DNA of 64,000 bases from Allosphingosinicella deserti (GTDB lineage: Bacteria; Pseudomonadota; Alphaproteobacteria; Sphingomonadales; Sphingomonadaceae). Positions within the stretch are counted from its first letter, which is position 1; each line of letters starts with the position of its first letter. The translations under genes were made by a program, and so were the position numbers. A model generated the notes under the pieces. It was not told the DNA's origin. It worked only from the letters and a program-made list of their open reading frames with translations, and ran no database searches. Positions 43,162 through 57,674 of the stretch are shown here, in pieces. The DNA lies in NCBI RefSeq assembly GCF_003012735.1, contig NZ_PXYI01000013.1:1-64000 (forward strand), read 5' to 3'.

Positions 43162-44442
43162 ATGGGCGACGATCGGACGGGGACGGCAGCTTTAGGCGCG
43201 CAGCCTATCGATGATCGCCGCGCCTATGTGCTCGAGCGGACGAGCAGCGAGGTCCACCTTCTCCTCGACAATCTCTCGGCAAGTCCGGACACCACCATCT
43301 CCGCTCTGGCGGCGACCCAGCCGCCGGCGGGCCTCGGCGCCGACTGGCTCGATCAGCTCTGCCGCATCACCTGGCCGCCCGACGCGCAGGGCGGAACCGC
43401 GCAGGCCGAGCAGGCGGCGTTGCTGATCCGTGCCAAGGATTATCTCAACAGCCTCGCCAAGCCGGCCAGCGGCGCCACCATCGCCTTCACCCTGATGGTC
43501 ACCCAGGACGAGGATCCCGGCGAGCCGAGCGTGATCGGCGGCCTGCTGGGTGCCGGCGCGGCCCCGAGCCATTCGCGAAGCTCGCTTGCGCGGGAGGCCT
43601 ATCCCGATCTCCAGCAGAAAGCGCGCGAGTTCCGGCGCTGGCTCCGCGTCATGGGCATGGTGCTCGTCGCCATCCTCGCGCTCACCTGCCTGCTGTCCTG
43701 GTATGCAGCGCTCGGCAATGCCGCGCTTGCCGACATGGCGACGGCCGACCGCGCGGTCCAGGCGGCCGAACTGCGGGTAAGCAGCGCCGGATCCTCGGTG
43801 TCGCAGCGCGGCGCCGCGGCGGCGCCGGCGACGGTGAATTGTGCGCTTGCGGAAGGACCGACCGAGCGCAACGGCGCGCTCGTCGAGGCCTGCGCGGCGC
43901 TGACCGAGGCCCGCCGCGTGCGCGGCCAGGCACGGGAAGGGCTCGACACCTGGGCGCTGTTCTGGGGCAACGAGACCACCGCCCGTTGGACGCTCAACAC
44001 TCTCGCCACCGCGGTGCTGCCGGTCTTCTACGGCCTGATCGGTGCGGCCGCGGCGATCGTCCGCTCGCTCTCGCGCAAGATGAAGGGCAGTTTGCTCAGC
44101 CCGCGCGACCGACAGCTGTCGCTGCAGCAGCTCGCGCTCGGCGCGGTGCTCGGCGCGTGTATCGGATTGTTCATCGCCGGACCCAATGACAAGGGCGGCA
44201 CTGATCTCGCTCTGCTCGGACCGGTGGCGCTGTCGAGCTCGGCAATCTCGTTCGTCGCCGGCTTCGGGGTGGAGGCGGTGTTCAATGCGCTCGAAGCGCT
44301 GATCGGACGCATCTTCAACGTCACGCCGCTCGCGGTGCCGGCGCCGGTTGCCGCCGTGCCGGTCAACACCGACGTGCCGGTCGGCCCGGCAGCGCCCGTG
44401 GTCCGGCCCCCCGCTGTGCCATCCCGACCCGACGGCATCTGA
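43162..44442 (+). CDS. multi-pass membrane protein of unknown function
   Basis: 426 residues, ATG after GAAGGAAGGG. An N-terminal cytoplasmic-looking domain of about 155 residues (SEVHLLLDNLSASPDTTISALA...) precedes four predicted helices: about 158-185 (MGMVLVAILALTCLLSWYAAL), 275-300 (NTLATAVLPVFYGLIGAAAAIV), 320-340 and 350-375, and a Pro/Val/Ala-rich tail. Between helices 1 and 2 a loop of about 90 residues holds two Cys (VNCALAEG, VEACAALT). I do not recognise a family. It sits 67 bases before dgoK on the same strand and could share its transcript, so a sensor or transport role in sugar use is conceivable but unsupported. Confidence 0.8.
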   Translation: MGDDRTGTAALGAQPIDDRRAYVLERTSSEVHLLLDNLSASPDTTISALAATQPPAGLGADWLDQLCRITWPPDAQGGTAQAEQAALLIRAKDYLNSLAKPASGATIAFTLMVTQDEDPGEPSVIGGLLGAGAAPSHSRSSLAREAYPDLQQKAREFRRWLRVMGMVLVAILALTCLLSWYAALGNAALADMATADRAVQAAELRVSSAGSSVSQRGAAAAPATVNCALAEGPTERNGALVEACAALTEARRVRGQAREGLDTWALFWGNETTARWTLNTLATAVLPVFYGLIGAAAAIVRSLSRKMKGSLLSPRDRQLSLQQLALGAVLGACIGLFIAGPNDKGGTDLALLGPVALSSSAISFVAGFGVEAVFNALEALIGRIFNVTPLAVPAPVAAVPVNTDVPVGPAAPVVRPPAVPSRPDGI

Positions 44443-44509
44443 CCTATTCGCCCTTGCCTTGCGACCCATTCGACGCTTCAGCGTTGGACGGCTGATCGAA
44501 AGGAATTGG

Positions 44510-45397
44510 ATGCGCTGGGCTGAGAATTTCATCGCTGTCGACTGGGGAACGACCAATCGGCGTGGCTATCGCGTCGGACCGGGCGGAGCGCTCGAGGACG
44601 AGATGGAGGACGATCGCGGCATCCTCTCGGTGGAGGCAGGAGGCTTCGATCAGGCCGTTGCCGAGATCCGCGCCCGGCTCGGCGACCTGCCGATGCTGAT
44701 GGCGGGGATGATCGGCTCCAATCGCGGCTGGGTGGAGGCGCCTTATGTGCCATGCCCCGCCGGGCTGCCGGAGCTGGCGCAGAATCTGAAATGGGTCGAG
44801 CCCGGCCGCACCGCGATCGTGCCCGGCGTCTGCTTCTCCGACGACGACGATGCCGACGTGATGCGGGGCGAGGAGGTGCAGATCCTTGGCGCCTATGCGC
44901 AGGGGCTGGTGCCGGCGGACGCGATCGTCTGCCATCCCGGCACGCACAATAAGTGGATCCGGCTCAAGGACGGGCGGATCTGCAGCTTCCGCACGGTCAT
45001 GACCGGCGAGCTGTTCAACCTGCTCAAGGGCCATTCCATTCTCGCCGACCTGCTGGCGCTGCCCGCCGGGATCAATGCGGCGTTCGAGGTGGGGGTGCGG
45101 CGCGGGCTCGAGACGCCCCACATCACCGCCGAACTGTTCTCGGTCCGCGCCCGGGTGCTGCTCGGCAAGACGGCCCGCGAGGACGCGTCGTCGTTCATCA
45201 GCGGCTTGCTCATCGGCGCCGACGTGCGCGCCGGCCTCGCGCTCGCCGCGGAGGCGGAGGTGGTTGCGATGGGCCGTCCCGAACTTACTTCCCTGTTTGC
45301 GGCCGCGCTCCGGATTGCCGGGCGGACGGCGCGCGAGGTCGACGGCGAGGCGGCGTTCCTCGGCGGCGCTCGACATTTGGCGGAGCTTGTACAATGA
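44510..45397 (+). CDS. dgoK: 2-dehydro-3-deoxygalactonokinase
   Basis: 295-residue sugar kinase of the ASKHA fold. FIAVDWGTTNRRGYRV is the phosphate-1 loop, MLMAGMIGSNRGWVEAPYVPCPAG a family block, and CHPGTHNKWIRLKDGRICSFRTVMTGELFNLL the phosphate-2/substrate region. It phosphorylates 2-keto-3-deoxygalactonate at O6. The ATG at 44510 follows AAAGGA; the frame is open upstream without protein-like content. Its stop overlaps the dgoA ATG by 4 bases. Confidence 0.95.
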   Translation: MRWAENFIAVDWGTTNRRGYRVGPGGALEDEMEDDRGILSVEAGGFDQAVAEIRARLGDLPMLMAGMIGSNRGWVEAPYVPCPAGLPELAQNLKWVEPGRTAIVPGVCFSDDDDADVMRGEEVQILGAYAQGLVPADAIVCHPGTHNKWIRLKDGRICSFRTVMTGELFNLLKGHSILADLLALPAGINAAFEVGVRRGLETPHITAELFSVRARVLLGKTAREDASSFISGLLIGADVRAGLALAAEAEVVAMGRPELTSLFAAALRIAGRTAREVDGEAAFLGGARHLAELVQ

Positions 45398-46026
45398 CCG
45401 ATGCCCACGAATTGCTGAAGGCGAAGCTCGCCGAAAGCCCGCTCGTCGCGATCATCCGCGGCGTCACTCCCGCCGAGGTGGAGGCGATCGGCGCCGCCAT
45501 CTTCGAGGCGGGGATCAAGATCATCGAAGTGCCGCTCAACTCGCCCGATCCGTTCGACAGCATCGGCCGGCTGGTCAAGACGCTCGGCCCCGATGCGCTG
45601 ATCGGCGCCGGCACCGTGCTGGAGCCCGACGACGTCCGCCGGGTCCAGGAAGTCGGCGGCAGGGTGATCGTCTCCCCCAACACCCATGCGCCGGTCATCG
45701 AGGCGACTGCGCGCGCGGGCCTCGTCTCGCTGCCCGGCTATTTCACCCCCTCCGAGGCGTTCGACGCGCTGCGGGCCGGGGCCACCGGCCTCAAGCTGTT
45801 CCCGGCGGAAACGGCGACACCGGCGGTGATCAAGGCGCAGAAGGCGGTGCTGCCCAAGCACGTGCCGGTGCTGGTCGTCGGCGGCGTCACCCCGGGCAAC
45901 ATGCAGCCCTGGATCGACGCCGGCGCCGAAGGCTTCGGCCTTGGCTCGGGTCTCTACAGGCCCGGCCAGTCTGCGGCCGAGACCGCCGAAAAGGCACGCG
46001 CCTATGTTGCGGGAGCGCGCGGCTGA
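45394..46026 (+). CDS. dgoA: 2-dehydro-3-deoxy-6-phosphogalactonate aldolase
   Basis: 210-residue class I aldolase of the KDPG/KDPGal family: VAIIRGVTPAEVEAIGAAIFEAG, IEVPLNSPDPFDSI, GAGTVLEPDDV, and the Schiff-base Lys in GLKLFPAE. The PLNSP motif separates KDPGal from KDPG aldolases. It yields pyruvate and glyceraldehyde-3-phosphate. Coupled to dgoK before it and to the dehydrogenase after it (stop and start share one base). Confidence 0.95.
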   Translation: MTDAHELLKAKLAESPLVAIIRGVTPAEVEAIGAAIFEAGIKIIEVPLNSPDPFDSIGRLVKTLGPDALIGAGTVLEPDDVRRVQEVGGRVIVSPNTHAPVIEATARAGLVSLPGYFTPSEAFDALRAGATGLKLFPAETATPAVIKAQKAVLPKHVPVLVVGGVTPGNMQPWIDAGAEGFGLGSGLYRPGQSAAETAEKARAYVAGARG

Positions 46027-46961
46027 TGGACCGGATCCGGATCGCGATCGTCGGCTACGGCAAGATCGCCCAGGACCAGCACGTGCCCTCGATTGCCGGC
46101 AACGACCGCTTCGAGCTGGTTGCGACGGTCAGCCGCTCGGCGGGCGCACCCGACGGCATCGCCAGTTTCGGCAGCGTCGAGGAGCTGCTCGCCGCCGGCA
46201 TCAAGGTCGATGCGGTTGCGATCTGCACGCCGCCCTCGGTCCGCTACGACATCGCCCGCACCTGCCTGGACGCCGGGCTGCACAGCCTGCTCGAGAAGCC
46301 GCCGGGTGTGACGCTGGGCGAATGCGAGGAGCTGGTGCGGATCGCGCAGGCGAAGGGCGTCACCCTGTTCACCACCTGGCACGCCCAGTATAACCCGGCG
46401 GTCGAAGCCGCGGCCGAACGGCTCGCCGGCAAGGACATCGGGACGATGCGGATCGTCTGGCACGAGGATGTGCGCAAATGGCATCCGGGCCAGGAGTGGA
46501 TCTGGGCACCGGGCGGCTTCGGCGTGTTCGATCCCGGAATCAACGCGCTGTCCATCGCCAGCAAGATTTTCCCCGGCACGTTGATCCTGCGCGGCGCCGA
46601 GCTGCTGTTCCCGGCCAATTGCGAGACTCCGATCGCCGCGCGGCTGGAGTTGACGAGCCCGGCGGCATCAGGCGCGATCAGCGCCGACTTCGACTGGCGG
46701 CACAGCGGCGGCGAAGCCTGGAACATCGAGGTGCGGACGGCGGAAGGCGAGACCCTCCTGCTCAGCGAAGGCGGCTCGCGGCTCAGCGTCGACGGGGCGG
46801 AGATCGTCTCGCCCGGCCATGGCGAGTATCCCGGCATCTATGCCCATTTCGCCGCGCTGGTCGACGGCGGCACCAGCCATGTCGACCTGGCGCCTCTGCG
46901 GCTGACGGCCGACGCCTTCCTGCTCGGCAAGCGCGTCCAGGTGGAACCGTTCGAGAGCTGA
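46026..46961 (+). CDS. D-galactose 1-dehydrogenase-like protein (Gfo/Idh/MocA family)
   Basis: 311 residues. The N-terminal Rossmann domain shows IAIVGYGKIAQDQHVPSI and the family EKPPG motif in LLEKPPGVTLGECEEL; the second domain has TWHAQYNPAVEAA and WHEDVRKWHPGQEWIW, the block found in galactose dehydrogenase and L-arabinose 1-dehydrogenase. It would oxidise D-galactose to galactonolactone with NAD(P)+. The position directly after dgoK-dgoA supports galactose as the substrate. No lactonase gene is seen in the cluster; spontaneous opening or an unlinked enzyme would be needed. Confidence 0.9.
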   Translation: MDRIRIAIVGYGKIAQDQHVPSIAGNDRFELVATVSRSAGAPDGIASFGSVEELLAAGIKVDAVAICTPPSVRYDIARTCLDAGLHSLLEKPPGVTLGECEELVRIAQAKGVTLFTTWHAQYNPAVEAAAERLAGKDIGTMRIVWHEDVRKWHPGQEWIWAPGGFGVFDPGINALSIASKIFPGTLILRGAELLFPANCETPIAARLELTSPAASGAISADFDWRHSGGEAWNIEVRTAEGETLLLSEGGSRLSVDGAEIVSPGHGEYPGIYAHFAALVDGGTSHVDLAPLRLTADAFLLGKRVQVEPFES

Positions 46962-46997
46962 ACACGGGGGCGAGGGGGGTGAAGGAGAGCGAACCTC

Positions 46998-48161
46998 TCA
47001 GCGCGGCATCTTGCCGGCGGCGCGTTCGCGCACCACGCGCATATAGCCGTCGACCAGTTCCTGGTTGACCTCGTCCCAGCCGAAGCGGCGGCTCGCCTCG
47101 CAACCGGAGCGCCCCGCGTCGCGGCGCGCGTCGGGATGGTCGCAGAAGTAAGCGAGAGCGTCGGCGAAATTGTCGATCTCGCCGGCCGGGATGAGGCGGC
47201 CGGTGACCTTGTCCTCGACTAGGCTGGCGCTGCCGGTGGCGATCGCCGCGACGACCGGAAGGCCGGCGGCCATTGCCTCCAGCGTGACGTTGCCGAACGT
47301 CTCGGTAACCGAGGGATTGAACAGCATGTCCATCGAGGCGACCGCGCGGCCGAGATCCGGGCCTTCCTGGAAGCCGGCGAAGACGGCGGACGGCAGGCGC
47401 TCCTGGAACCATGTATCGGCCGGGCCCTTGCCGACGACCAGCACCTTGTGGCGGACGCCGCGCGCCTCGAGCTGGGCGACCGCGTCGGAGAAGACGTCGA
47501 GGCCCTTTTCCATGACGAGGCGGCCGACGAAACCGATCACCGGCATGTCGTCCTCGATCCCGAAGCTGCGCCGCCAGTCGAGGTCGCGGCGGCTGGGATT
47601 GAACACGGCACGGTCGATGCCGCGGGTCCAGATGCCGACATTGTAGTTCATCCGCTGCTTGAGCAGCAGCTGCGCCATCGAGTCGGACGGCGCGAAGATC
47701 GCATCGCAGCGGCGATAGAAGCGGCGCAGCATCGCCTCGATTACCGGCTCGACGAAGCCGAGGCCGTAATAGCGGGCATAGGTTTCGAAGCGTGTGTGGA
47801 CCGACGCCACCGCGGGCTTGCCGAGCCGGCGGGCGAACTTGACCGCATCGTGGCCGAGCATGTCGGGGCTGGCGATGTGGAAGATGTTGGGCGCGAACGC
47901 CTCGATATCGGTCTTGGCCCTGCGCGGGATCGGCAGCGGGAAGCGATATTCGGGCCGGCCGGGGATGGCGAAGGAGGGGATCGAGACGATGTCCCCCATC
48001 GGCGGCAGTGCCGGTTCGGCGACCGTCGGCGAATAGATGCGCACCGCCGCGCCCTGGCGGAGAAGATATTCGACCAGCCGGTTCAAGGCCTGGTTCGCGC
48101 CGTCGCGCACATAATTGTAATTGCCGCTGAACAGCGCAATCCGGAGGCCAGTCACATCCAT
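46998..48161 (-). CDS. GT4-family glycosyltransferase
   Basis: 387 residues, GT-B fold. N-domain: LRIALFSGNYNYVRDGANQALNRLVEYL, VASVHTRFETYARYYG; C-domain: VIGFVGRLVMEKGLDVF, the NPSVTETFGNVTLEAMAAGLPVVAA nucleotide-sugar loop with the E-x7-E motif, and ATGSASLVEDKVTGRL. It resembles MgtA/SqdX/PimB-type lipid or alpha-mannosyl transferases. The ATG at 48161 begins the fold; upstream codons in frame are low-complexity. It is monocistronic, converging with the galactose operon. Donor and acceptor are unknown. Confidence 0.93.
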   Translation of the reverse strand: MDVTGLRIALFSGNYNYVRDGANQALNRLVEYLLRQGAAVRIYSPTVAEPALPPMGDIVSIPSFAIPGRPEYRFPLPIPRRAKTDIEAFAPNIFHIASPDMLGHDAVKFARRLGKPAVASVHTRFETYARYYGLGFVEPVIEAMLRRFYRRCDAIFAPSDSMAQLLLKQRMNYNVGIWTRGIDRAVFNPSRRDLDWRRSFGIEDDMPVIGFVGRLVMEKGLDVFSDAVAQLEARGVRHKVLVVGKGPADTWFQERLPSAVFAGFQEGPDLGRAVASMDMLFNPSVTETFGNVTLEAMAAGLPVVAAIATGSASLVEDKVTGRLIPAGEIDNFADALAYFCDHPDARRDAGRSGCEASRRFGWDEVNQELVDGYMRVVRERAAGKMPR

Positions 48162-48405
48162 TGCGGGGCGAATAGCCGCTAAAGCGGGGAAGGGGAACCG
48201 TCTCGGGATCGTCATCGGCGGGTCTGCAGACCGGGCGGTGATGTTCATCGAAACCTTAGGTGGGGAACGGTCTGGTCCCAGTCGGCCGGAGGTGGGACTG
48301 GGGCGGCGAGGGGGCGGCAGCGAAGCGCCGCGGACGGGTGGGGGCGCCGCACCCCTCCGCCATGCTGCCCATGGTCCCCCTCCCAGAGCAAGCTCGGGGA
48401 GGATC
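48162..48405. other. GC-rich intergenic stretch with small inverted repeats
   Basis: No gene. It holds several short dyads, e.g. CCCAGTC/GACTGGG around 48279-48304 and CCTCCC/GGGAGG around 48389-48403, in G/C-rich low-complexity sequence. It should contain the glycosyltransferase promoter. Confidence 0.45.
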
Positions 48406-48579
48406 CTAGGGGCGCGGCTCCGCATCCTCCGCCTTCGCGCGGGCGGGGAGGATCTGGGGCGCATGGTCTGCGTCGGCGGTCCGGGGGGAACGCCTCCCGC
48501 GGTCCAGCTTGATGCGGATGCGGGCCATGGCCGGGAGGATCATCACGGCGAGGATGAGCAGGGCGATAGCGATCTTCAT
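48406..48579 (-). CDS. putative small single-pass membrane protein
   Basis: 57 residues, ATG at 48579 after GGAGAGACGCC. A hydrophobic N-terminal helix (IAIALLILAVMILPAMA) is followed by a basic stretch RIRIKLDRGRR and a charged tail. The good ribosome site, membrane helix with positive-inside flank, and placement on the same strand between two genes support it, but I know no family. It could also be a short leader remnant. Confidence 0.5.
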   Translation of the reverse strand: MKIAIALLILAVMILPAMARIRIKLDRGRRSPRTADADHAPQILPARAKAEDAEPRP

Positions 48580-48712
48580 GGCGTCTCTCCGAGGCAGGCC
48601 CGTGACCCTCCGGATCCGCGGAGGCCTCGCCCAAGTCTTTGTCTTGCAGCCGAAACATATCGTCCGCCCGGGTCCGCTCCGGGGCCCTCGGCGGGGCCCC
48701 AAGCGCGGCAAA

Positions 48713-48750
48713 GAAAAGGCCCCGCCGGATCGCTCCGACGGGGCTTTTCT
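48713..48750 (-). terminator. intrinsic terminator of rpoBC
   Basis: GCCCCGCCGGA (48719-48729) pairs with TCCGACGGGGC (48734-48744), one mismatch, four-base loop. On the minus strand the stem is followed by CTTTTCTTT, and on the plus strand by TTTT, so it can act in both directions. It starts 22 bases after the rpoC stop. Confidence 0.85.
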
Positions 48751-48771
48751 CAGTCAGGCAGGGCCGAAAGC

Positions 48772-53207
<4,436 letters not shown>

Positions 53208-53211
53208 AGAA

Positions 53212-56200
53212 TTATTCCGCTGCCTCGGCGAGGCCGTCTTCGTCGGTGTTGCTGTTCAGCTCGACGTTGAGACCCAGCGAGCGCATTTCCTTGACGAGCA
53301 CGTTGAAGCTCTCCGGAATGCCGGCCTCGAAAGTATCGTCGCCCTTGACGATCGCTTCGTAGACCTTGGTGCGGCCGATGACGTCGTCCGACTTCACGGT
53401 CAGCATTTCCTGCAGCGTGTAGGCGGCGCCGTAGGCCTGGAGCGCCCAGACCTCCATCTCACCGAAGCGCTGCCCGCCGAACTGGGCCTTACCGCCCAGC
53501 GGCTGCTGGGTGACGAGGCTGTAGGGTCCGATCGACCGGGCGTGGATCTTGTCGTCGACGAGGTGGTGCAGCTTCAGCATGTAGATGTAGCCGACGGTGA
53601 CCTTGCGGTCGAACGCCTCGCCGGTGCGGCCGTCGAACAAGGTCACCTGACCCGAGGGATCGAGGCCTGCCTTGACCAGCATCGCCGACACGTCCGCCTC
53701 GCGGGCGCCGTCGAACACCGGGGTGCCCATCGGGACGCCGGCGACGAGGATCGAGGCCATTTCCATGATCTCGTCGTCTTCGCGGCTGTCGATCTCGGCA
53801 TCGTAATTCTTGCCGTAGATGTCCTTCAGCTTGGCGCGGACCTGGCCCGCGTCGTTCGCGTCGAACTTCTCGGCCCGATGCCGGATGTCTTCCAGCATCT
53901 CCGAGATCTGCTTGCCGAGGCCGCGGGCGGCCCAGCCAAGGTGGGTCTCGAAAATCTGTCCGACGTTCATGCGCGAGGGCACGCCGAGCGGGTTCAGCAC
54001 GATGTCGACCGGGGTCCCGTCCTCCAGGAACGGCATGTCCTCGTTCGGCAGGATGCGGCTGATCACGCCCTTGTTGCCGTGACGGCCGGCCATCTTGTCG
54101 CCCGGCTGCAGCTTGCGCTTCACCGCGACGAACACCTTGACCATCTTCAAGACGCCCGGCGGCAGCTCGTCGCCGCGCTCGAGCTTCTCGATACGGTCCT
54201 CGAGCCGGCGACGGATCGCGGCTTCGGCGTCGTCATATTGCGCCTTCACCGCTTCCAGATCGGCCTGGACGCGGTCGTCCTTGACCGCGAACTTCCACCA
54301 TTCGTGACGCTCGACGCTGTCGAGGGTCTCGAGGTCGATGTCGCCGCCCTTCTTGACGCCCTTCGGCGCCGCAGTGGCGTTCTGGCCGAGCAGCATCTCG
54401 CGAAGACGCGAATAGGTGGCGCGCTTCAGGATGGTGCGCTCGTCGTCGGCGTCCTTGCGAAGGCGATCCTTCTCCTCCGCCTGGATGGCGCGGGTACGGT
54501 CGTCGATGTCGATGCCGTGACGGTTGAAGACGCGGACCTCGACCACGGTTCCGGCCACGCCCGGGGGCAGGCGGAGCGAGGTGTCGCGGACGTCGGAGGC
54601 CTTCTCGCCGAAGATGGCGCGGAGGAGCTTTTCCTCCGGAGTCATCGGGCTTTCGCCCTTCGGCGTGATCTTGCCGACCAGGATGTCGCCCGGCTCCACT
54701 TCGGCGCCGATATAGACGATACCGGCCTCGTCGAGGTTGCGGAGCGCCTCCTCGCCAACGTTGGGGATGTCGCGGGTGATGTCTTCCGGCCCGAGCTTGG
54801 TGTCGCGGGCCATGACCTCGAATTCCTCGATGTGGATCGAGGTGAAGACGTCGTCCTTGACGATCCGCTCGGAGATCAGGATCGAATCTTCGTAATTGTA
54901 GCCGTTCCACGGCATGAACGCGACCAGCACGTTCCGGCCGAGGGCGAGCTCGCCCATCTCGGTCGAGGGACCGTCGGCGATGACGTCGCCGGCGTTGACC
55001 ACGTCACCGACCTTCACCAGCGGACGCTGGTTGATGCAGGTATTCTGGTTCGAACGCTGGAACTTCATCAAGGTGTAGATGTCGACGCCGGACTTGCCGG
55101 CCTCGATCTCGCCGGTGGCCCGGACGACGATACGGGTCGCATCGACCTGATCGACGATGCCCGAGCGGCGGGCGGCGATCGCGGTGCCGGAATCGCGGGC
55201 GACCGTTTCTTCCATGCCGGTGCCGACGAACGGCGCCTCGGCACGAACCAGCGGCACCGCCTGGCGCTGCATGTTCGAGCCCATGAGGGCGCGGTTGGCG
55301 TCGTCATTTTCCAGGAACGGAATCAGCGAGGCGGCGACCGAGACCAGCTGCTTCGGCGACACGTCCATCAGGGTGATGATGTCGCGCGGCGCCATCAGGA
55401 ACTCGCCGGCCTGGCGGGCCGAGATGAGATCCTCGATCAGATTGCCGTTCGCGTCGATCTCGGCATTGGCCTGGGCGATCGTGTGCTTACCCTCTTCCAT
55501 CGCGGAGAGGTAGACCACGTCGTTGGTGACATGGCCGTCGTTCACCTTGCGGTACGGAGTCTCGATGAAGCCGTATTTGTTCACCCGGCTGAAGCTGGCG
55601 AGCGAGTTGATCAGGCCGATGTTCGGCCCTTCCGGAGTCTCGATCGGGCAGATTCGGCCATAATGGGTCGGGTGGACGTCGCGGACTTCGAAGCCTGCGC
55701 GCTCGCGGGTGAGACCGCCGGGCCCGAGCGCCGACACGCGACGCTTGTGCGTCACTTCGGAAAGCGGGTTGGTCTGATCCATGAACTGCGACAGCTGCGA
55801 GGAGCCGAAGAATTCACGCACCGCAGCCACCGCCGGCTTGGCGTTGATGAGATCGTTCGGCATCACCGTGGAGACGTCGACCGAGCTCATCCGCTCCTTC
55901 ACTGCGCGCTCCATGCGGAGCAGGCCGACGCGATACTGGTTCTCGAGCAGCTCGCCGACCGAACGCACGCGGCGGTTGCCGAGATTGTCGATGTCGTCGA
56001 TGTCGCCCTTGCCGTCCTTAAGGTCGACCAGGGTCTTCACCACCGCGATGATGTCTTCCTTGCGGAGCGTCGTAACCGTGTCCTCGACCTGGAGGTCGAG
56101 ACGCATGTTGAGCTTGACGCGGCCGACGGCGGAGAGATCATAGCGCTCCGGATCGAAGAACAGGCCGGCGAACAGGGCGTCGGCAGTCTCGCGCGTCGGC

Positions 56201-57366
56201 GGCTCGCCGGGGCGCATGACGCGGTAGATGTCGGCGAGGGCCTGATCGCGGTCCTCGGCCTTGTCGGCCTTCAGCGTGTTGCGCATCCACGCGCCGGTGT
56301 TGACGTGATCGATGTCGAGCAATTCGATGCGATCGATGCCGGCGGCGTCGAGGCGCTCGAGATTTTCTGGCGACACTTCGTCACCGGCCTCGATGTAGAT
56401 CTCGCCCGTATTCTCGTTGATCAGATCGAACGCCGAATAGCGCCCGAAAATCTCTTCGGTCGGGATGACGAGCTGGGTCAGGCCTTCCTTGGCCGCCTTG
56501 TTGGCGGCGCGCGGCGTGATCTTGGTGCCGGCGGCGAAGGCGATCTCGCCGGTCTCGCCGTTGACGATGTCGAAGGTCGGCTTCTGACCGCGCCAGGTTT
56601 CGGCGACGTAGGGGATCTGCCAGCCATTCTTGCCGCGGACGAAGGTCACGCGCTCGTAGAAGGTGTTGAGGATCTCCTCGCTCGACATGTCGAGCGCGTG
56701 CAGCAAAGCCGTCACCGGCAGCTTGCGCTTGCGGTCGATGCGGACGTTGACGATGTCCTTGGCGTCGAATTCGAAATCGAGCCACGAGCCGCGATACGGA
56801 ATGACGCGGGCGGCGAAGAGATACTTGCCCGACGCGTGGGTCTTGCCGCGGTCGTGATCGAACAGCACGCCCGGCGAGCGGTGCATCTGGCTGACGATGA
56901 CTCGCTCGGTGCCGTTGACGATGAACGTGCCGTTGTGCGTCATCAGCGGCATGTCGCCCATGTAGACGTCCTGCTCCTTGATATCGAGCACGGAGCGGGT
57001 CTCGGTATCGGGATCGACCTCGAACACGATCAGGCGAAGGGTGACTCGCATCGGGGCGGCGTAGGTCATGCCGCGCTGGCGGCATTCCTCGATGTCGTAC
57101 TTCGGATCCTCGAGCTCGTAATTGACGAAATCGAGCTCGGCGGTGCCGGCGAAGTCGCGGATCGGGAACACCGAGCGCAGGGTCTTCTCCAGGCCCGAGA
57201 CATAGGCATCCTGCGGCCGCGAGCGCAGGAACTGCTCGTAGCTGTCGCGCTGAACCTCGATGAGGTTCGGCATTTCGGAGACTTCGTGGATGTTTCCGAA
57301 GATCTTGCGGATTCGCTTGGAGGCCGTCGAGCGGGTGTCGGGGGCCTTGGGAGCGGTGGTCGCCAT
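53212..57366 (-). CDS. rpoB: RNA polymerase subunit beta
   Basis: 1384 residues, ATG at 57366. Seen: [23 protein letters not shown] start, the rifampicin-pocket block [66 protein letters not shown] and the C-terminal [22 protein letters not shown]. The rifampicin region carries the usual wild-type residues (SQFMDQ, THKRR). Upstream there is no rplL; the next gene is a DUF5681 protein on the same strand, so the common rplJL-rpoBC linkage is broken here. Confidence 0.98.
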   Translation of the reverse strand: MATTAPKAPDTRSTASKRIRKIFGNIHEVSEMPNLIEVQRDSYEQFLRSRPQDAYVSGLEKTLRSVFPIRDFAGTAELDFVNYELEDPKYDIEECRQRGMTYAAPMRVTLRLIVFEVDPDTETRSVLDIKEQDVYMGDMPLMTHNGTFIVNGTERVIVSQMHRSPGVLFDHDRGKTHASGKYLFAARVIPYRGSWLDFEFDAKDIVNVRIDRKRKLPVTALLHALDMSSEEILNTFYERVTFVRGKNGWQIPYVAETWRGQKPTFDIVNGETGEIAFAAGTKITPRAANKAAKEGLTQLVIPTEEIFGRYSAFDLINENTGEIYIEAGDEVSPENLERLDAAGIDRIELLDIDHVNTGAWMRNTLKADKAEDRDQALADIYRVMRPGEPPTRETADALFAGLFFDPERYDLSAVGRVKLNMRLDLQVEDTVTTLRKEDIIAVVKTLVDLKDGKGDIDDIDNLGNRRVRSVGELLENQYRVGLLRMERAVKERMSSVDVSTVMPNDLINAKPAVAAVREFFGSSQLSQFMDQTNPLSEVTHKRRVSALGPGGLTRERAGFEVRDVHPTHYGRICPIETPEGPNIGLINSLASFSRVNKYGFIETPYRKVNDGHVTNDVVYLSAMEEGKHTIAQANAEIDANGNLIEDLISARQAGEFLMAPRDIITLMDVSPKQLVSVAASLIPFLENDDANRALMGSNMQRQAVPLVRAEAPFVGTGMEETVARDSGTAIAARRSGIVDQVDATRIVVRATGEIEAGKSGVDIYTLMKFQRSNQNTCINQRPLVKVGDVVNAGDVIADGPSTEMGELALGRNVLVAFMPWNGYNYEDSILISERIVKDDVFTSIHIEEFEVMARDTKLGPEDITRDIPNVGEEALRNLDEAGIVYIGAEVEPGDILVGKITPKGESPMTPEEKLLRAIFGEKASDVRDTSLRLPPGVAGTVVEVRVFNRHGIDIDDRTRAIQAEEKDRLRKDADDERTILKRATYSRLREMLLGQNATAAPKGVKKGGDIDLETLDSVERHEWWKFAVKDDRVQADLEAVKAQYDDAEAAIRRRLEDRIEKLERGDELPPGVLKMVKVFVAVKRKLQPGDKMAGRHGNKGVISRILPNEDMPFLEDGTPVDIVLNPLGVPSRMNVGQIFETHLGWAARGLGKQISEMLEDIRHRAEKFDANDAGQVRAKLKDIYGKNYDAEIDSREDDEIMEMASILVAGVPMGTPVFDGAREADVSAMLVKAGLDPSGQVTLFDGRTGEAFDRKVTVGYIYMLKLHHLVDDKIHARSIGPYSLVTQQPLGGKAQFGGQRFGEMEVWALQAYGAAYTLQEMLTVKSDDVIGRTKVYEAIVKGDDTFEAGIPESFNVLVKEMRSLGLNVELNSNTDEDGLAEAAE

Positions 57367-57411
57367 GGAGGTTTTTCTCGCCTTCGCCGTCAGAATTGGG
57401 CGCGCCTGAAG

Positions 57412-57452
57412 ACGCAAAAAGCCGCGAGTCCCTCTGACCGGAGACCGCAGCT
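57412..57452 (-). terminator. hairpin with U-run in the rpoB leader
   Basis: On the minus strand GCTGCGGTC pairs with GACTCGCGGC (G-U pair and a one-base bulge) and is followed by TTTTTGCG; CTGAAG and CTTCAG flank it as a further closing stem. It lies 46 bases before the rpoB ATG. It may end an upstream transcript or attenuate rpoB. The rest of 57453-57674 shows nothing else I recognise. Confidence 0.45.
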
Positions 57453-57674
57453 TCAGCGTCCTGAATTCCCCATCGGCTCAATGCGTTGAACACACTGCGC
57501 GACGGCGTGTCCTGTTCCGATGCCTATGGGGTGTGACGGCTATTTAGGGACGGGGACCGGGGATGTAAAGGCCTGGTTACGGGGTTTTACGGAAGAGGCG
57601 CGGCGGCGCGGCGCAGAGGGGGCGGGGCCAGGCGGGTGGCTAAATTGGGGGCGGAACGGGCGAGGGGCGACGCG

